DNA from: Paraconiothyrium sp. Pb-2020
Lineage: Eukaryota; Ascomycota; Dothideomycetes; Pleosporales; Didymosphaeriaceae
Direction of reading: 5' to 3'
NCBI GenBank assembly: GCA_022419385.1
Contig: JAJUBI010000007.1
Location: forward strand, 405,768 to 469,767
Length of the DNA stretch: 64,000 nt
Shown here: piece by piece, positions 10,932 to 21,323 of the stretch
Numbering within the stretch: position 1 is the first letter of the stretch
How the letters are laid out: each line of letters starts with the position of its first letter
Notes under the pieces: model-generated
The model's database searches: none
Told to the model about the DNA's origin: nothing
Seen by the model: the letters and a program-made list of their open reading frames with translations, nothing else
Position numbers and translations under genes: made by a program

Positions 10932-11783
10932 ATGGCAGAAACTTACCCCAAAGAGACATCTAACACTGTGAATCGCTACAAACATCAAGGTACATGAGCT
11001 TAATTCTAAGATCCAAGTATCTACATACTTGACTGATACCGCCCTCCAGCAACATACGATGTCTCCACCATCCACACCATCGTCAACACCACCCCCGTGC
11101 TCCACGTATCCTTCGTCCCAGACCCATCCACCCCAGTCCCAATCGTCCTCCCCATGATCGGCCAAATCGGGCACCACCCCAGCGACCACGAGCCCCACTG
11201 CTACCTCCACGGCTACGTCTCCAGCCGCCTCATGAACCTCGCCGCGTCTCCCCCCGGCATCCCGCTCTGCGTCGCCGCCACCAAACTCGACGGCCTCGTC
11301 CTCACACTAACGCCCAATACGCACAACTACAACTACCGCTCTGCAATCCTGCACGGCCACGGCACTATCGTCGACAACGACGAGGAGAAACTCTGGGCTA
11401 TGCAGTTGGTTACCAACTCCGTTGTTCCCGCGCGCTATGAGAATACCCGCGTGCCGCCTGACAATGCTGAGATGCAATCTACACGTATTCTCAAGATGAG
11501 AATCGAGAGCGCGAGCGGGAAGGTGAGGGAGGGCGTTCCGGAGGACGAGAGGAAGGATATGAAGAGGGAGGATGTTCTGAATTCGGTGTGGACGGGTGTG
11601 ATTCCCGTGTATGAGAGACTGGAGGAGCCGGTGGGCGGGCCGTATAATAGGGTGGAAGAAGTGCCGGAGCATGTGAGGCGGTTTGTAGATGGGGAAAATG
11701 CGAGGAGGTGGACGTATGCGGTGGAGGCGGCGAGGAAGGCTGCGCCGGTTAAAAGGGTGAAGAAGGAGAATGATGAGGGGTAG
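10932..11783 (+). CDS. pyridoxamine 5'-phosphate oxidase-like FMN-binding split-barrel protein
   Basis: Two exons, 10932-10989 and 11050-11783, joined across a 60-bp intron (phase 1), give 263 residues. The small first exon encodes MAETYPKETSNTVNRYKHQ, matching the family's habitual N-terminus (tyrosine-proline ... N-x-V-x-R). Exon 2 begins ATYDVSTIHTIVN and carries the split-barrel core PVLHVSFVPDP, HPSDHEPHCYLHGYVSSRL and the later LTLTPNTHNYNYRSAI... region with HGHG. Family members bind FMN and resemble NimA/PNPOx-related reductases; the substrate is unknown. The C-terminal tail is basic (KRVKK). The 3' end lies 56 bp from the stop of the convergent acyl-CoA dehydrogenase gene, so the 3' UTRs probably overlap. 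A model starting only in exon 2 would lose the conserved N-terminus. Confidence 0.85.
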
Positions 11784-11839
11784 TTACGTGGAAGTCTCGG
11801 TGTTTTGAAAGTTGAGAACGAGGCGTTGGAGAGGTGTGT

Positions 11840-13921
11840 TCAGAGTTTTGAAGGGACGACGGGCTGTAGGCTGGATGGACCGAGAAAGATGCTCTTGTCG
11901 TCTGCCACCGCGTTCTCCAAGCTGTGTTTCGAGATATGTGTCGTAACATTAGGTGACTTCGAGTGGATGTAGCGTCGGGCGATTTTGAGGGCGACGGCCT
12001 CGGGACTTGTCGTTACGTCGTATAGCAAGACCAAGCCGCTCGTTATGGTCTCAATCGATTCGAGGATATTTCTTCCGTTGTAGAGCAATCCCTCCTTCGC
12101 AGCTCCACGGACCATATCGAGCAAACCTTGAAGCTTTCCCTCGATGATATCCACATCCGGTTTTAACTCCACACTGACGCCTTCGATTACGCGCCGAACC
12201 CAAGGCGCGAAGACATTCACTAACACGTCGCCATGTCCGAGTCGCTTATCGAGTATGGCCCTCACACAGTCTTCTGCCATGACGCTGACAGTACCCTCCC
12301 ATATAGGATTGACAAGCTGATCGCGATAAACCTTTGCGACATTCATCAGCCCGCCAGCTTCATTGTTCTCACAATACCCAACACCACCCAGACATTCCAT
12401 GCAATTTCTCAGCCCATGCACTGCTGCCACGCTGACCTGGGCCTTCATGACTGGAAGCAAGAGACGCAGCAGGTCCGCAGTCTGCGCCTTGTCCTGCGGT
12501 ATGAGCTTCGAGGCTCCCGTATTCCGTACCGCATCGTCCCAATCCTGCTCCAACGCACCTTGCAGTGCGACACCCAGGAAGGCAAAGTGCGTGCTGGCCC
12601 AGTACTTGACCGTCTCATCTGCCATCCACCGCAAATGTGCAGGGTTGTCCTGTAGCAGACCACCACGGACCTTCCGGACTTTGCTATAAGCACGGCAGAC
12701 AGCGAGACCGCGTGCCCAATTTGCGGCACTGCTCACTGCGGTGTGTAGACGGGTGATGTTCAGGATAGCGGATATCTCTTTTACGCCTTGGCCTTCAGTG
12801 CCGATGAGCCATCCGCGAGCACCTTTGAGCTCGACTTCGGCGGTCGGGAGAGACTTGGTGCCGAGCTTGTTCTTCAAGCGTTGGATGCGGATGCCGTTGA
12901 GCTCAGTGAAAGGCGTGGCATCTCTGCAGATACCGTCGTCCATAGAGCCTTTAATTCTCAATCGTCGACGCATAGGAATGTAGAACGCGGAAAGGCCACC
13001 TTTGGCAGTGCGTGCCAACAACACACTCATCTCTGAATCAGTCGCGCTGCTAAACCACTTGAAGCCGTCAATCTTCCACGGGCCCAGCGGCATACCCACA
13101 GCATCAACATGTCTTCCTCTTCCGCCTTCTCCTTCTCGCTCGATATCTTGCGCCGTCAACCGCGTGGCCACCGTTTCCGTCCCAGACACATCACTACCTC
13201 CAGTTCTTTCAGTCATCCACTATTTCGCGATAGCTTTAGCACATTATCCAACATGGACTGAACAACATCTTACCTGCCCACTCGTCCACGCCAGCTTCGA
13301 ATCCCGACTCGTCAGCCTTCGATACACCTCAGCAAATACCTCGCCCCGGCCGGGCTGATCTCCATCCGCATCGCTCAGATGCCTCCTCATCAACGCCGCA
13401 GCTCCATCCGTCATACTCTGCGGACACCCCGTCATAGTCCCCGTCGGCGTCCAAAGATACACGTTCCCAAACTGATGAATCCGTCTACTAAAGTCAGCGT
13501 TCGAAGTATCATACGCCACAGCCACGAGTCCCTCTTCGCAGCCGATTTCTTTCAACTTCCGCCATCCTGCAGTGGTCCGGAGCGGATCGTTTTTATTCTC
13601 TTCTCCGAAAGTGGTCAGAGGGCGGAGGGTAGGGTGGTTTGTTTCTGCGTCTGTGGCGTGGGCTAGGACTTCAGGGTCGAGCGATAATCGGGCGATGCGG
13701 TGGGTGTGCTGAGTGACCTTTGTGGTGTTGGGAGGGAGGTAGAGGCTGAGGACTCGGCTAAGGATCTTGTCGTCTGATGCTTCTGTGGCAGTTTGAACTC
13801 GACGGTCAACGCCTTCTCTTGGAGGCAATGATTCTGGTAATGTGTATTGGGGCGGCAGGACGGGTAGGGCTTGGAAGAATCCGGTTGTTGATGAGGAAGC
13901 AAGGATGGGCTGGTGCGTCAT
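11840..13921 (-). CDS. acyl-CoA dehydrogenase, AidB-like
   Basis: Two exons, 13274-13921 and 11840-13219, with a 54-bp phase-0 intron. The junction restores the AidB-type motif LAWTSGQWMTERTGGSDV, which is the FAD-contact strand of the family. About 675 residues. The N-terminal part carries the extended AidB-type domain (MTGCPQSMTDGAAALMRRH). The middle beta domain includes DGFKWFSSATDSEM, and the C-terminal helical domain includes RLHTAVSSAANWARGLAVCRAYS and the ECLGGVGYCENNE segment. Members oxidise or bind acyl-CoA-type substrates with FAD. The fungal homologues are uncharacterised and the bacterial AidB is linked to alkylation-damage response, so any role here is inference. An upstream Met (13996) is less likely than MTHQPILAS because the sequence before it is not family-like. 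Confidence 0.9.
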
Positions 13922-14360
13922 GTTGGGCAGTAGTATGAAACTCTCCAGCGAACAGTCAACTACGAAGAGATATGTAAGTACTGATCTGAGTTGCACGAGT
14001 GAAGTAGTATAGGTATGTAGTCCAGGGACGATGTTCAGTTGGTGGTAGAGGATTGCCTCGGCTCAACGTGTTGCTCCGCACCAAACGCGATCTGCTGCAA
14101 CAACTGATCCGCTTTACCTCAGCTATCGACCAGCTGGTCGATACGACGGGGGACCTACACTCATCAATATCAATTTGCTCCTAAAAATATGAGCGTCAAC
14201 GCGACTGCGAAGTGGATGTGGACATTGCATGGCTCATGTGAAAGCGGGGTTGCTAATTTTACCTCGGTGACCTTTCAACTCGATCCAATATAAACACGAA
14301 GTAGTAAGAAGTATATACAAAGCATCACCTGCTCATCCTAGGAGATATCCGCGAACAATC
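13922..14360. other. intergenic between acyl-CoA dehydrogenase and secreted protein
   Basis: Promoter side of the minus-strand dehydrogenase and 3' flank of the minus-strand secreted-protein gene. No coding signal seen. Confidence 0.4.
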
Positions 14361-15122
14361 CTAAGTGTAAGTGTGCGACTCAATGCTGATAGTCGCAATA
14401 GTCCAAGTCTTGCCTCCATCCGCAGTAACCATATCGCCAGTAGCGCCAGTCGTACCCTTAGTCTGGTCGTAGTTCGCATCGGCCACATCCATGATGAGTG
14501 TGGTGTCGACGTACTTGTGCGCCGGCACCGTGCCGCACGCAGCCTGCTGACACTCGACAGCCGTACCAAAACCCTGGGCTTTTCCGCTGTCGGTGGAGAT
14601 CTCCGAAACAACGGTGCCGTCGAGGGAGACGGTTTGGTCGTACTTGGCCGTGTCGTCGTTGTACTTATCTGTACCATATGGTTAGTCAGGAGATTTTTCG
14701 TCTTATATCATCAAGTACGAGAAAAGAGGGTAGGACGTACAATGGAAGGTCACAGACGAGCCGGGCGAAGCAGTGACATATTTGCCCATCTGCTGGGTAT
14801 CCTCAAGCGTGCTCGCGACGATGCACCACTTTCCAGATGACTTCTCGCAGCCGGCGCTACCGTCAGACACGGAGATAGCAAGACCTTGGATCAGGTCGCC
14901 TCCACTGGTGCCCATGCCAGGCCAAAGCGCAAGGTTACCGGTCTGGGGGCTGTTCGTCTCAGGCAGGATCAAGGTGGTGTTTGCTTCGCGGATGAAGGAG
15001 TTGTCCGCAACAGGACCGGTGGAAAGTGCGTTGGAGAATTGGTAGCCGTAGTCGTTCTGGCGACGGATGGCAGCGGCGTTGGCCAGCGCAGTGGCGGAAA
15101 GTGCAAGGGCGAAAGACTTCAT
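14361..15122 (-). CDS. small secreted protein of unknown function
   Basis: Two exons, 14741-15122 and 14361-14668, with a 72-bp phase-1 intron; the spliced product has 229 residues. It starts with a signal peptide (MKSFALALSATALANAAA) followed by a KEX2-like dibasic-type site (IRRQ). The mature part is Gly/Ser/Thr/Asp-rich, with four cysteines in spaced pairs (one pair near 92 and 98, and later VECQQAACG). No transmembrane helix follows the signal and there is no obvious GPI signal at the C-terminus, which ends SIESHTYT. I do not recognise a named family. The four conserved-looking cysteines and uniform beta-like pattern suggest a stable extracellular or cell-wall-associated protein. Confidence 0.8.
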
Positions 15123-15821
15123 CTTGACGGTTTCTTGATGGTATGGACTGGACAGCTAGTTCAACGAGAGAATGGTGCAAATGAATGACTCGAGTAACGA
15201 ATGGAAGATAATCTGGGAAGTTGACCAGCAGCTATCCGTATGCGAAGAACGTGAAGATGAAGAATGCCATACTGCCGTTCCTTGGCGACCTTTATATGGA
15301 CAGAATATGACCATCGTATGTTTGCAAACGTCAATGACGATCAAGCAACGGACTGAGCTGTAGCGCGACCTTGAATTTTTGTTAATGGTGGAAAACGTTG
15401 TCGCGCATGTTTGAAACGCGGCGCGCTTACGAACTTCATCTATTTGCCGGACCCACATCAACACCTCAAATCTCGTCTAATGTGTCTCCCCATCGCAAAG
15501 CATCGTAAACCCATCGAATTTTCCGAATTCAATGCGTTTAACAGGCGACCATAATGTCGTTCTGCAATAACTTGAGGAGATATGGTAATAGTGTGCCATC
15601 GTACACTTTGTCACTGCACTTGTTGCTGCTATTCAGAACTCTCTACATTTACTACCTGCAACTTGCTATCTGCAATTCTCGGACGATCCGATTTCGATAA
15701 TAGATCTGTTCTAACACAACGTCCTTGAACTATCTAAGCACGGTCCACGGCGAAACAGTTCATCACCCTTCCCAACGCACCACCTTACTATCCAGACCTC
15801 GCCTTGCACCCATCACCATTC
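15123..15821. other. intergenic, promoter of secreted-protein gene
   Basis: Contains the candidate TATA box noted separately and the 3' flank of the minus-strand VIT/VWA gene. No coding signal recognised. Confidence 0.4.
15289..15296 (-). promoter_or_regulatory. candidate TATA box of the secreted-protein gene
   Basis: TATAAAGG on the minus strand, about 165-175 bp upstream of the secreted-protein start codon. The distance leaves room for a normal 5' leader. Judged only by sequence and position. Confidence 0.4.
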
Positions 15822-18800
15822 TCATTTTTCAAAGACCTTCTCCGCGCTACAAAGTAGCTCTCTCACCCTATCCTGTCCTACCCTCCCTGCAAGCCAACCT
15901 GTTGCCTTATCCACAATTAACTCCCAACTTCCCTGCAGACCTGCCAATTTCTGTTCGAGGTACACAGCCGTCAGCGCAGTCGCCCACTCCGTCTTACTGT
16001 ACTCCATTTTCTCTCCTTGTTTCTCAGCTGTAGCCCCAGAGACGTCGTAGTTGGCGCCAGTCCTAGCATCTTCCACGACACCTTCCGTAACTTTGAGCGC
16101 GACGAACAGAGAAGGACTGTACTCCCACGCTCCTTCAAAGGTCTGGAGCGAGATTAGTAGAGCGAGAGTTTCGTCCTCTGTTTTGGGAGGTGCGATGGTC
16201 ACCGCAGGCTCAGGAGTAGGGGCTTCAAAGGAAACCGCGTCAGCGAAACCGAATGCTACGCCAAAGTTATTCGCTTCGTCGCCTGTGCTGAGGAAAGAGT
16301 CGAAATCAAAGCTTTCTAGAGCGCTGGTGCCGTCGAAACTGAGGCCGAGCGGGTCGAATGAAGGTGAGGCGAAAGGTGCTGCGAAGGGTACAGAGGTGGT
16401 GCTTGCACCGGAGGGAACTTCAGTGGTTTTACTGCTACCCAGCAATCCCCCGAGGGCATTGTTACCAACGATTCCACCCGATGAGGCTGCACCGAAACCT
16501 CCAGGAGCGCCGCTTTCATTGGAGGCACCGAATAGTTGCGGCTTGGTCTTTTCATCATTTTTCTCTTGCCTAGCCATCAGTATGCGCTTCTTGTTCTGCT
16601 GTTCAAGAAGCATCATCTGCATTTGATAGTCTTGTAGTGCGTGGTTTGCCTTCGGTAGACCTCCGTCATTTCTCGAACGAAGAGGTTGCTGAATAGGGTT
16701 CTGTTGACCCCATGAGCTCTGCTGGGGCGCCGTGCTCTGTTGTTGAGCCATTTGCTGTTGTTGAGCCATTTGCTGTGCCACACGATGCTGATGTTGCTGC
16801 TGCCCGTCAAGATTTCCGCTTTGCTGCTGATTCTGCTGCAGTTGTCCAAAAGGTCTTCCGCCTTGGCTGCTGGATGGAATAGACACTGCGCCGAATAAGC
16901 CACCGCCTTTATGCTGTCCAAACAGCCCTCCACTCAAACTATTATCGGAGTTTTGGGGCACCTGTCCAAACAAACCGCCGCCTGTGGAGTTCTGACCAAG
17001 GCCGTCGAAAAGAGATGGGGCCTTAGTCCCAAAAAGACCACCGGCCGCAGGCTTTGTAGAAGCGCCAAAGAGACTCGAAGACGTACCTGCGTGCGAATCA
17101 AAAGCAGTTGAAGACGTATTCGAGCTCGAGCCAAACAAGGTAGCGCTCGGAGGAGGCGGTGCATGAGATGCTACCCCAGAAGAACTGGAAAGTGATCGTC
17201 CAAAGGAAGGCTGCCCATGGCCAGTGGACATGTGCTGTGCATTCTGTGTACCAAACAGTGCGCCACCTGTACTCGCATTACCAGATCTGTGAAACGTGAC
17301 GTTGGGTGCCGGGATATTGTTACCCCCAAAGAGACTCCCTGACGCACCTTGTACAGCCAGATTCGTAGCACCTCCGAAAAGCGGTTTGCCGAATGGGCTG
17401 CCGTACAACCCACCGCTCCCTGCCGAAGGTTCCGGCGCAGGCTCGTCCTCAAGATACTCCCATTCCTCCTGCAACGCCTCATGCTCGCTCTTCCTATCTT
17501 CTTCTTTTTCTACAGCTACGAAGGAGCACCACTTCCCACTGACCTGGAATTGCACACCCAGCCTTACAGCTTCGCGCTCCACCATGCTGCTGAATCGGCT
17601 CTCGTACCGCTCCCTCAGCAACTTCGAAGATTCGTCCTTGGCCTCGGAGAGCCAACCTCTTCCTTGTTCCAGCTCGTACGTGGCTTTCTTGGCGGCGAGC
17701 TGGTGGATCGTCGTCCCAGTCTTCTCGAGAACTTGTACAGGGAATTCGAGCTCTAGGGGTCCGTGGGCGCTGGTTCCGCGAAGGATGACGGATTGGGGTG
17801 TCTGGCGTGGGGCTTCTGGACCGAGGAGGAGGTAGACGGTTGTTCTATTGAAGGCAAAGAGGGGAGGAATTCTTTGGGGGGATTGGATGATCTTAGGAGG
17901 TGGGACATTTGGAAGGTGGGCGAAGCGCGAGGCAGTCGGGGCGGTGGACGCAGCTAATCCAGCTTTGTCGGGGTCGGCGGAAGGGTCGAATAGTGAGATT
18001 GCTTTAGTCTGCAGAAAGTTAGTCAGGTATGAGATGTGGGAGTTGTCGAGGTGTTGACTTACGACGTTATATGGATCTTCTTTCTCGTTCAAATCGAGCT
18101 TGACCGTCAAGCTATCTGCAACCCGCTCTACGATTTCAAAGTCATCGTCTTCTTCGAGACTCTCCATACTACCAGCATACTTCACTTCAAGCGTGTAGTC
18201 ATTGACATGCGGAGTTAAGGCTCCCTTGAGCATCCTCACGACCTTACTGTCCATTTTCTCGCCCTCTCCGACAGTCTGCGAGAATCCGTTCCCTGCTCTG
18301 GCGATGCCTTCAGTCAGTGCGTGCGACACCCCCGTTCCGACGCCTAGACTGTAGACCCGGATTGGTGCCTTAGTGTCCTGGACCTGTTCGTTAAGATACC
18401 CAAACAGAACATCCTGGTTCCAGATGGCTCCATCAGTGAGCACCATGATCTCGAGCGGGATATCCTTGTAGCGTTGCTGTATGGTCGCTTTGAGCGGCTC
18501 GAACAACTCCGTCCCGCCGTAGTCGGCCCTCAGAGTGCTCACGTGTTGAACAGCTTGATCTAACGTCTCCTGGCTGTAGAATACGCTTCGCGGCCATAGG
18601 AATGAGTAGAACGAGCCGAACGAGCAAATGTTGAACATAGTGCCCACAGGCAGCGACCTGAGGAAGATCTTGAGAGCTTTTCTGGCCAGCTCAATCCTGG
18701 TACCCTCCATAGATCCGGAGCGATCGCAGACGAACACAATCTCCGGGTTCTCTCGCGGAAGGGCGAACTTTGGGACTAAAGTGGCCATCAAGGCCCGCTG

Positions 18801-19676
18801 GTTAGGAATTGTGGGGTGCGTTTCGAGAATGGCCTTTGGGACCCCGGTGTCTTTTGCCACAAGCTGGAGGACGAAGTCCGTGTCGAGATGCGTGCTTTGT
18901 ATGCTGAGACTTGCGGATGCTTTGGACAACTTGGGGTCATCATTCGGTGCGATAGATGTGGTTCCCATCGAGACTGAGATGGGATGACTGGGGGAGAGCA
19001 CTTTCTGTATGAATGAGCCCTCTGCCATCTCCGCATCGACGGTGACTGAGATGCTGCCTGACGGACCTCCACGAGAGTGGCCGTATCTATGGAATTGGGC
19101 CAGCACGGCTTCGGATCCTGGTGCTGTCCTGCCATAGCGAGGTGTGATGATGTTTGGAATCGTGAAGCGAATTCCATCTACCTCCATGTCATGCTTCAGC
19201 TCCCCGAGATAGGTGAGTTCGATGACAATGCGTACACCAGGTGGCACATTGCCGACGGTGGTCATGAACGTGTCTGCTGTGTCCAGCTGCTCAAAAAGAC
19301 CGGCGGTTTCTCCTCGCTCAACAGCTGCAGTATAGTCCTGCCTTGCCTCAGTCTTCTCCTTGACCTCACCGACGATGGTACGATCCGCGACATGGCAGGT
19401 GAAGCCCACAACACTGACACCTTCATATAGCGGAAAGACATACTTGACCTCGCGGATGGCTTTCGCCGATGAGGGATTGATGAAGGTCTGAGTCAGTGTG
19501 ACACGCGAGGTTGTCTGCAGAATGGTGGCGTGCGCCTTCAACTGAACTTGGGGAAGGAACACACGGTCATCCACCACGCTAGAGAACGGGTGCGGGCCGT
19601 GTCTCGCATGCTGGTACGAGTGTGTGTAGTACAGACCGCAAACGGCAACGGGTTTTGGTATACCGCCAAAGACCAT
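15822..19676 (-). CDS. VIT and von Willebrand A domain protein with LFG repeats
   Basis: About 1266 residues after removing one intron (18009-18062). That intron is 54 bp with perfect GTAAGT..CTGCAG ends and a CTGAC branch, and it has no stop, so it can be mistaken for coding. Order of parts: VIT domain (about 10-140, with VGFTCHVADRTIVGEV), VWA domain (about 310-480) with an intact MIDAS (DRSGSM, GGTEL, LTDGA), and a long low-complexity region. That region has about a dozen LFG/FG motifs (SLFG, GGLFG, GGGLFGQ) and a Gln-rich stretch. A C-terminal segment ends with LQTFEGAW and WATALTAVYLEQKL, as seen in VWA5A/PARP4-type proteins. Intracellular, as no signal peptide is seen. The start MVFGGIPKP is preferred; an in-frame Met 17 codons upstream is possible. 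The FG-like part is unusual; see findings. Confidence 0.9.
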   Translation of the reverse strand: MVFGGIPKPVAVCGLYYTHSYQHARHGPHPFSSVVDDRVFLPQVQLKAHATILQTTSRVTLTQTFINPSSAKAIREVKYVFPLYEGVSVVGFTCHVADRTIVGEVKEKTEARQDYTAAVERGETAGLFEQLDTADTFMTTVGNVPPGVRIVIELTYLGELKHDMEVDGIRFTIPNIITPRYGRTAPGSEAVLAQFHRYGHSRGGPSGSISVTVDAEMAEGSFIQKVLSPSHPISVSMGTTSIAPNDDPKLSKASASLSIQSTHLDTDFVLQLVAKDTGVPKAILETHPTIPNQRALMATLVPKFALPRENPEIVFVCDRSGSMEGTRIELARKALKIFLRSLPVGTMFNICSFGSFYSFLWPRSVFYSQETLDQAVQHVSTLRADYGGTELFEPLKATIQQRYKDIPLEIMVLTDGAIWNQDVLFGYLNEQVQDTKAPIRVYSLGVGTGVSHALTEGIARAGNGFSQTVGEGEKMDSKVVRMLKGALTPHVNDYTLEVKYAGSMESLEEDDDFEIVERVADSLTVKLDLNEKEDPYNVVSQHLDNSHISYLTNFLQTKAISLFDPSADPDKAGLAASTAPTASRFAHLPNVPPPKIIQSPQRIPPLFAFNRTTVYLLLGPEAPRQTPQSVILRGTSAHGPLELEFPVQVLEKTGTTIHQLAAKKATYELEQGRGWLSEAKDESSKLLRERYESRFSSMVEREAVRLGVQFQVSGKWCSFVAVEKEEDRKSEHEALQEEWEYLEDEPAPEPSAGSGGLYGSPFGKPLFGGATNLAVQGASGSLFGGNNIPAPNVTFHRSGNASTGGALFGTQNAQHMSTGHGQPSFGRSLSSSSGVASHAPPPPSATLFGSSSNTSSTAFDSHAGTSSSLFGASTKPAAGGLFGTKAPSLFDGLGQNSTGGGLFGQVPQNSDNSLSGGLFGQHKGGGLFGAVSIPSSSQGGRPFGQLQQNQQQSGNLDGQQQHQHRVAQQMAQQQQMAQQQSTAPQQSSWGQQNPIQQPLRSRNDGGLPKANHALQDYQMQMMLLEQQNKKRILMARQEKNDEKTKPQLFGASNESGAPGGFGAASSGGIVGNNALGGLLGSSKTTEVPSGASTTSVPFAAPFASPSFDPLGLSFDGTSALESFDFDSFLSTGDEANNFGVAFGFADAVSFEAPTPEPAVTIAPPKTEDETLALLISLQTFEGAWEYSPSLFVALKVTEGVVEDARTGANYDVSGATAEKQGEKMEYSKTEWATALTAVYLEQKLAGLQGSWELIVDKATGWLAGRVGQDRVRELLCSAEKVFEK
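16736..16795. repeat. CAG/CAA-type tandem repeat encoding poly-Gln
   Basis: A unit reading TGTTGTTGAGCCATTTGC on the plus strand occurs twice in tandem and is followed by more CTG-rich sequence. On the minus strand it encodes Met-Ala-Gln-Gln-Gln runs inside the VIT/VWA protein. Such tracts vary easily in length. Confidence 0.7.
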
Positions 19677-21323
19677 GGTCAAAATGTAAAGACGGAGGTA
19701 AGGGTAAAGTGGGCGCAAAAAAGACAAGGGCGGTCAAAGTTTCACCACAATCAGGGCAGAGACTTGCGAAATGATGATACCGTCGGGTTTCAACTGCACA
19801 GTACTCGATCAAGAAAGAGCAGTGAGATTCAAAGTCAATTTAAGCTTGTCTACTGCCTAGCTGGGCGGCCTCTCGTATCGTTCTGGAGAGGAAGCACGCA
19901 ACAGCAGGAGAATTGGGAAATGCTTCGATGTATCTATTGTTCGATGTCAATGGATCTAAGGACCAGTCATCAATTGTTCGCGAAAGAGTGGTGTGGAGGT
20001 TGTGGGCTTGAACCGCTGGTGAATAGCTCCCTCTTGTAGTCGGCTGTGGGCTGTGGCCTACCTTGTTGCCTAAGCTGCTGAGGGAGGCGCAGCCTCGTAT
20101 ACTTAGTAATCCGCCAAGCTCATGTGCTTAGTAATCTGGCCAGGCCCGGGGTAGCGCGTAACACGTGCAGAATGCCCAATCTTGGACCCTTGGAACGCCA
20201 ACATGGAGAAGTTCGATGCGACATTGCAATCTCGATGTGAAGATTGTAGGCATGGAGAGGTTAAATGATCAAGGGATGAAGACCCGGGCGGTCTAGATCC
20301 AGCCGTATCGCAAATGAGTATGTGCAGGACGCGATGGCAGTCTCTGGTGGCTTTGTCGATAACGCTTATTGTACGCTTACGATACGCCACTTAAGGACGC
20401 AGCTGCCGACGGGGTCATGAGACCTGCATATGCTCTGATAGACAGTAGTGGAGGAGGTGGTGCAGAGGTCGGAGGAATGGTTTGATGCTGACACCGTTGT
20501 CCTTTGATGCTGCGCACGACCCGCCGCTCTCGCGTTATCTTGCATCCCACGACTTACATGGATCACCCCGAGGATCGTTGTTTCACTCGCCAGCTTTTAC
20601 GCGCCTAAACACCTTCATTGCTTGGCATGAATCTGCCCTCCAGAACTGGCCGCCAGAGGATCAACTCGTCATTTTAGCCCCCCTTCCCGCGCGCTGCCGA
20701 GGGCTGGCGCGTTGTGTGGTTGGCCCATGGCTCTCCTCACTGGCGAAATTTCCGCAGCGCTGAAGATCACAGCCAACGCCACCCACACCTCGGGAAGCTC
20801 ACTAGCCGTAAACATGGGGCTCAACGCGAATCAGGGGACTGCCAACTGGAGTCCGTGGCTAGCTGGGCAAATCTACATGAAATGGCTACCGTGGACCTTG
20901 TTCCTTGTTTTTTGACTGCACCGCATCAGCCTCGCCTTGCCTTGCCTTGCATTCCTCGCACTCGTTGCGGTCCGCGTCTTTGTCCTTTCTCCTTGTTCTC
21001 CATTCTCCACTGTTCCGGCGACGCGGGTCTGCCCTTTTTCACCATCGAGAAGTCGCATCGTCTTTTAAAAGCTCGTCCTTCGCCTGGGCGCGTGCTGACC
21101 CCATATTGAGCGCGCATAAGTCAGCGGCACACCGTCCAAACTGCGGGAACCCGATGCGTTCAGCCCCCGCTCGGTTCTCCTTTCTTTAAGATTGCCCACT
21201 CAAGCAGGAACAGCCTCGTCAAGGGCCGCGACCTCTTGCTTTCTGCTTTACCTTGCTTCTCGCGTGCTCACCCGCGGCAAGGCTTGATTCAACTGCGTTT
21301 AAGCCGGGTCCACCCCTTTCTTC
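19677..21323. other. intergenic, divergent promoters of VIT/VWA and acyltransferase genes
   Basis: No supported exon. A pyrimidine-rich stretch with about three CCTTG units in tandem lies near 20930-20953, and CT-rich sequence continues towards the acyltransferase start, as is common in fungal core promoters. Frames at 20482-21189 overlap each other in several phases and show no domain. Confidence 0.45.

Noticed and set aside
16739..16795. Possible repeat array
   Set aside because: Short tandem units inside a coding poly-Gln tract in a eukaryote; not a CRISPR array.
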